Below, in pieces: positions 62,348-64,000 of a stretch of DNA of 64,000 nt. Under the pieces are notes generated by a model. That model was not told where the DNA came from. It did no database searches and saw nothing but the letters and a program-made list of their open reading frames with translations. Location of the stretch: NCBI GenBank assembly GCA_029961685.1, contig JARWKL010000010.1:14777931-14841930 (forward strand), read 5' to 3'. Source of the DNA: Aristolochia californica. Lineage: Eukaryota > Streptophyta > Magnoliopsida > Piperales > Aristolochiaceae. Both the position numbers and the translations under genes were made by a program. The number at the start of each line of letters is the position of its first letter. Positions within the stretch are counted from its first letter, which is position 1.

Positions 62348-64000
62348 TGATAAATCACTTTACAATCATGTATGATCATTAAGTTAGCTTTTTGTAAATA
62401 GGCGAAAAAATGGCATGTTTGACTCGGGTAAATATCCCATCGTTCACTTGAGAAATTAATGTTATTCTCTTTAAAAGGTTTGGATCCATAGGTCATTTAT
62501 ATCTTTAACATGTTTCAAGCATGCGTATCCATTTTTTAAAACATGTGTAGAAAAATCTCTTCCTGAAAAAAATTCCAAGCTATTAGGGTTGAACTAGTGG
62601 AATTTCCAAAACTTGGATAACAAAACTTTTGTGTTCATTTGTGGCGTATGAAAAAAATTTTGTTACTTACATTAGTTATTGATTTAAATTATTTCAATAC
62701 ATAAACTCTAAAATTTTCATTTTGTTGTGAACTATTTGGCTTTTATCGCTTTTTCTTTTTACGAGATGAAGGGAAAGTGAAAACTCAAGTTTGGATTTAA
62801 GAAAAATGTTTACATGTAAAATGGAAATTCACAATACACAAATGTTGAGAGAGATAATTCAAAAAAGTGTCTATGATTTTTAGGGATTTTAAACTCTTTC
62901 TTGTTTTTATATATGAGGTTTTGCAATCGTCGGGAAAAGGGGGAGGCGGGAGATTTTTAACTGAGTGTTGACTCCCAATCCATAAGTCGTTCCCTATAAA
63001 AATATAGCCAGTTACACAAGATAAATCACTTTACAATCATCTATGATAGTTAGGTCAGCTTTTTGTAAATTGGAAAAATAATGGTTTGTTTGACTCGGGT
63101 AAATATCCCACGGCACATTCACTTGAGAATTTAATGTTACTCTCTTTAAAAGGTTTGGATCCACAGGTCATTTGCATCTTTAACATGTGTCAAGCATGCA
63201 TACCCATTTTTTAAAACATGTGTAGAAAAATCTCTTTCTTATAAAATTCCAAGCAATTAGGGTTGAACTAGTGGAATTTCCCAAACTTGGATAACAAAAC
63301 TTTTGTGTTCATTTGTGGTGTGTGAATATGTTTTGTTTACTTACATTTCTTATTGCTTTAAATTATGTCCATAGATAAAATCTAAAATTTTCATTTTGTT
63401 GTGATCTACTTACCTTTTATCTCTTTTTTTGTTCAAGATATGAAGGGAAAGTGAAAACTCAAGTTTTTTTAAGAAAAATATATGCATCTAAAATGGAAAT
63501 CCACAATGCACAAATGTGGAGAGAGATAATTCAAAAAAGTGTCTGTAGATTTTAGGTATTGTAAACTCTTTTTAGTTTTTATATATTAGGTTTTGCAATC
63601 GTCGAGAAAAGGGGAAGGCGGGTAATTTTTAATTGAGTGTTGACTCCCAATCCATAAGTCATTCCTTACAAAAATGTTGCTCGTTACGCATGATAAATCA
63701 CTTTACAATTATCAATGATTGTTAGGTCAGCTTTTTGTAAACGGGCAAAATAATGGCTTGTCTGACTCAGGTAAATATCCCACCGCATGTTCACTTGAGA
63801 ATTTAATGTTCTTCTCTTTAAAAAGTTTGGATCCATTGGTCATTTGCATCTTTAACATGTTTCAAGCACGCATATCCATTTTTTAAAACATGTGTAGATC
63901 AATCTCGTTCTCATAAAATTTCAAGATATTAGGGTTTAACTAGTGGAATTTCCAAAACTTGGATAACAAAACTTTTGTGTTTATTTGTGGTGTGTGAATA

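Larger units (their letters stand above)
59804..64000. repeat. Satellite array resumes after the insert, units to the window end
   Basis: The 674-bp satellite returns in the same orientation. The first recognisable satellite bases are cactggagaatttaatg from about 59804, which corresponds to unit position ~102, so this first piece lacks its beginning. It also lacks about 27 bp (unit positions ~184-211) at 59886/59887. Later unit starts are 60347, 61014, 61675, 62348, 63019 and 63691. The last unit is cut by the window edge at its position 310, so the array continues beyond. The landmarks (ggatcc, ttagggttgaac, purine block, G-rich box) are all present, and these units resemble those left of the insert. 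Confidence 0.97.

Noticed and set aside
1..64000. CRISPR array
   Set aside because: The repeat is a ~674-bp unit with no short-repeat/spacer alternation. The sequence is eukaryotic satellite DNA.

Overview
This 64 kb window is almost entirely one tandem satellite DNA array from a eukaryotic nuclear genome. I found no protein-coding gene, tRNA or rRNA that I can support. The basic unit is about 674 bp, A+T-rich (roughly 70% by eye), always head-to-tail and always in the same orientation. I placed 95 unit starts by the motif tgataaatcac and its variants. Landmarks recur in fixed order in almost every unit: a BamHI-type ggatcc near unit position 139, aaaacatgtg near 195, ttagggttgaac near 238, a T-rich tract near 370-415, a purine block (gatgaagggaaagtg) near 420-440, and a G-rich box near 588-607. 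The array suggests heterochromatin (pericentromeric, subtelomeric or knob-like) of a large genome. A plant is most likely, from the long A/T-rich monomer, the apparent methylation-driven CpG decay and the plant-like CT-rich leader in the insert. The species cannot be named from the sequence.

Layout: 1-58289 is the main array. 58290-59803 is a single block of non-satellite DNA of about 1.5 kb. It consists of a short unique segment with stem-loops, a strongly pyrimidine-rich tract (58484-58798), a CpG-rich mixed segment ending in an imperfect hairpin (59141-59189), and a very A+T-rich stretch (59190-59803). From about 59804 to the window end the array resumes in the same orientation but in a different phase of the monomer.

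Inside the array, most units diverge from one another by scattered substitutions, but several layers of structure stand out. (i) One adjacent pair of units (18037-18710 and 18711-19384) differs at only two of 674 positions. (ii) Between about 29 and 47.7 kb, distinctive unit variants recur in the same order: a three- to four-unit block at 31048, 34407, 37103 and 40983, and a two-unit block at 29100, 33059 and 45672. This is a degenerate higher-order repeat. (iii) At least 13 units carry internal deletions and one carries an internal duplication. Seven of these rearranged units lie within 50.4-56.1 kb, just before the insert. (iv) The G-rich box expands to runs of 12-19 G in four units and is lost in one. 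(v) Differences between units fall often at CpG sites as TpG or CpA, as expected for long-methylated DNA.

The short open reading frames (about 60-96 codons) inside the satellite look like chance products of the repeat: they recur in different frames, mostly on the minus strand, and are broken differently in each unit. The window gives no evidence of a gene system. Its interest lies in the satellite's organisation and in the insert.
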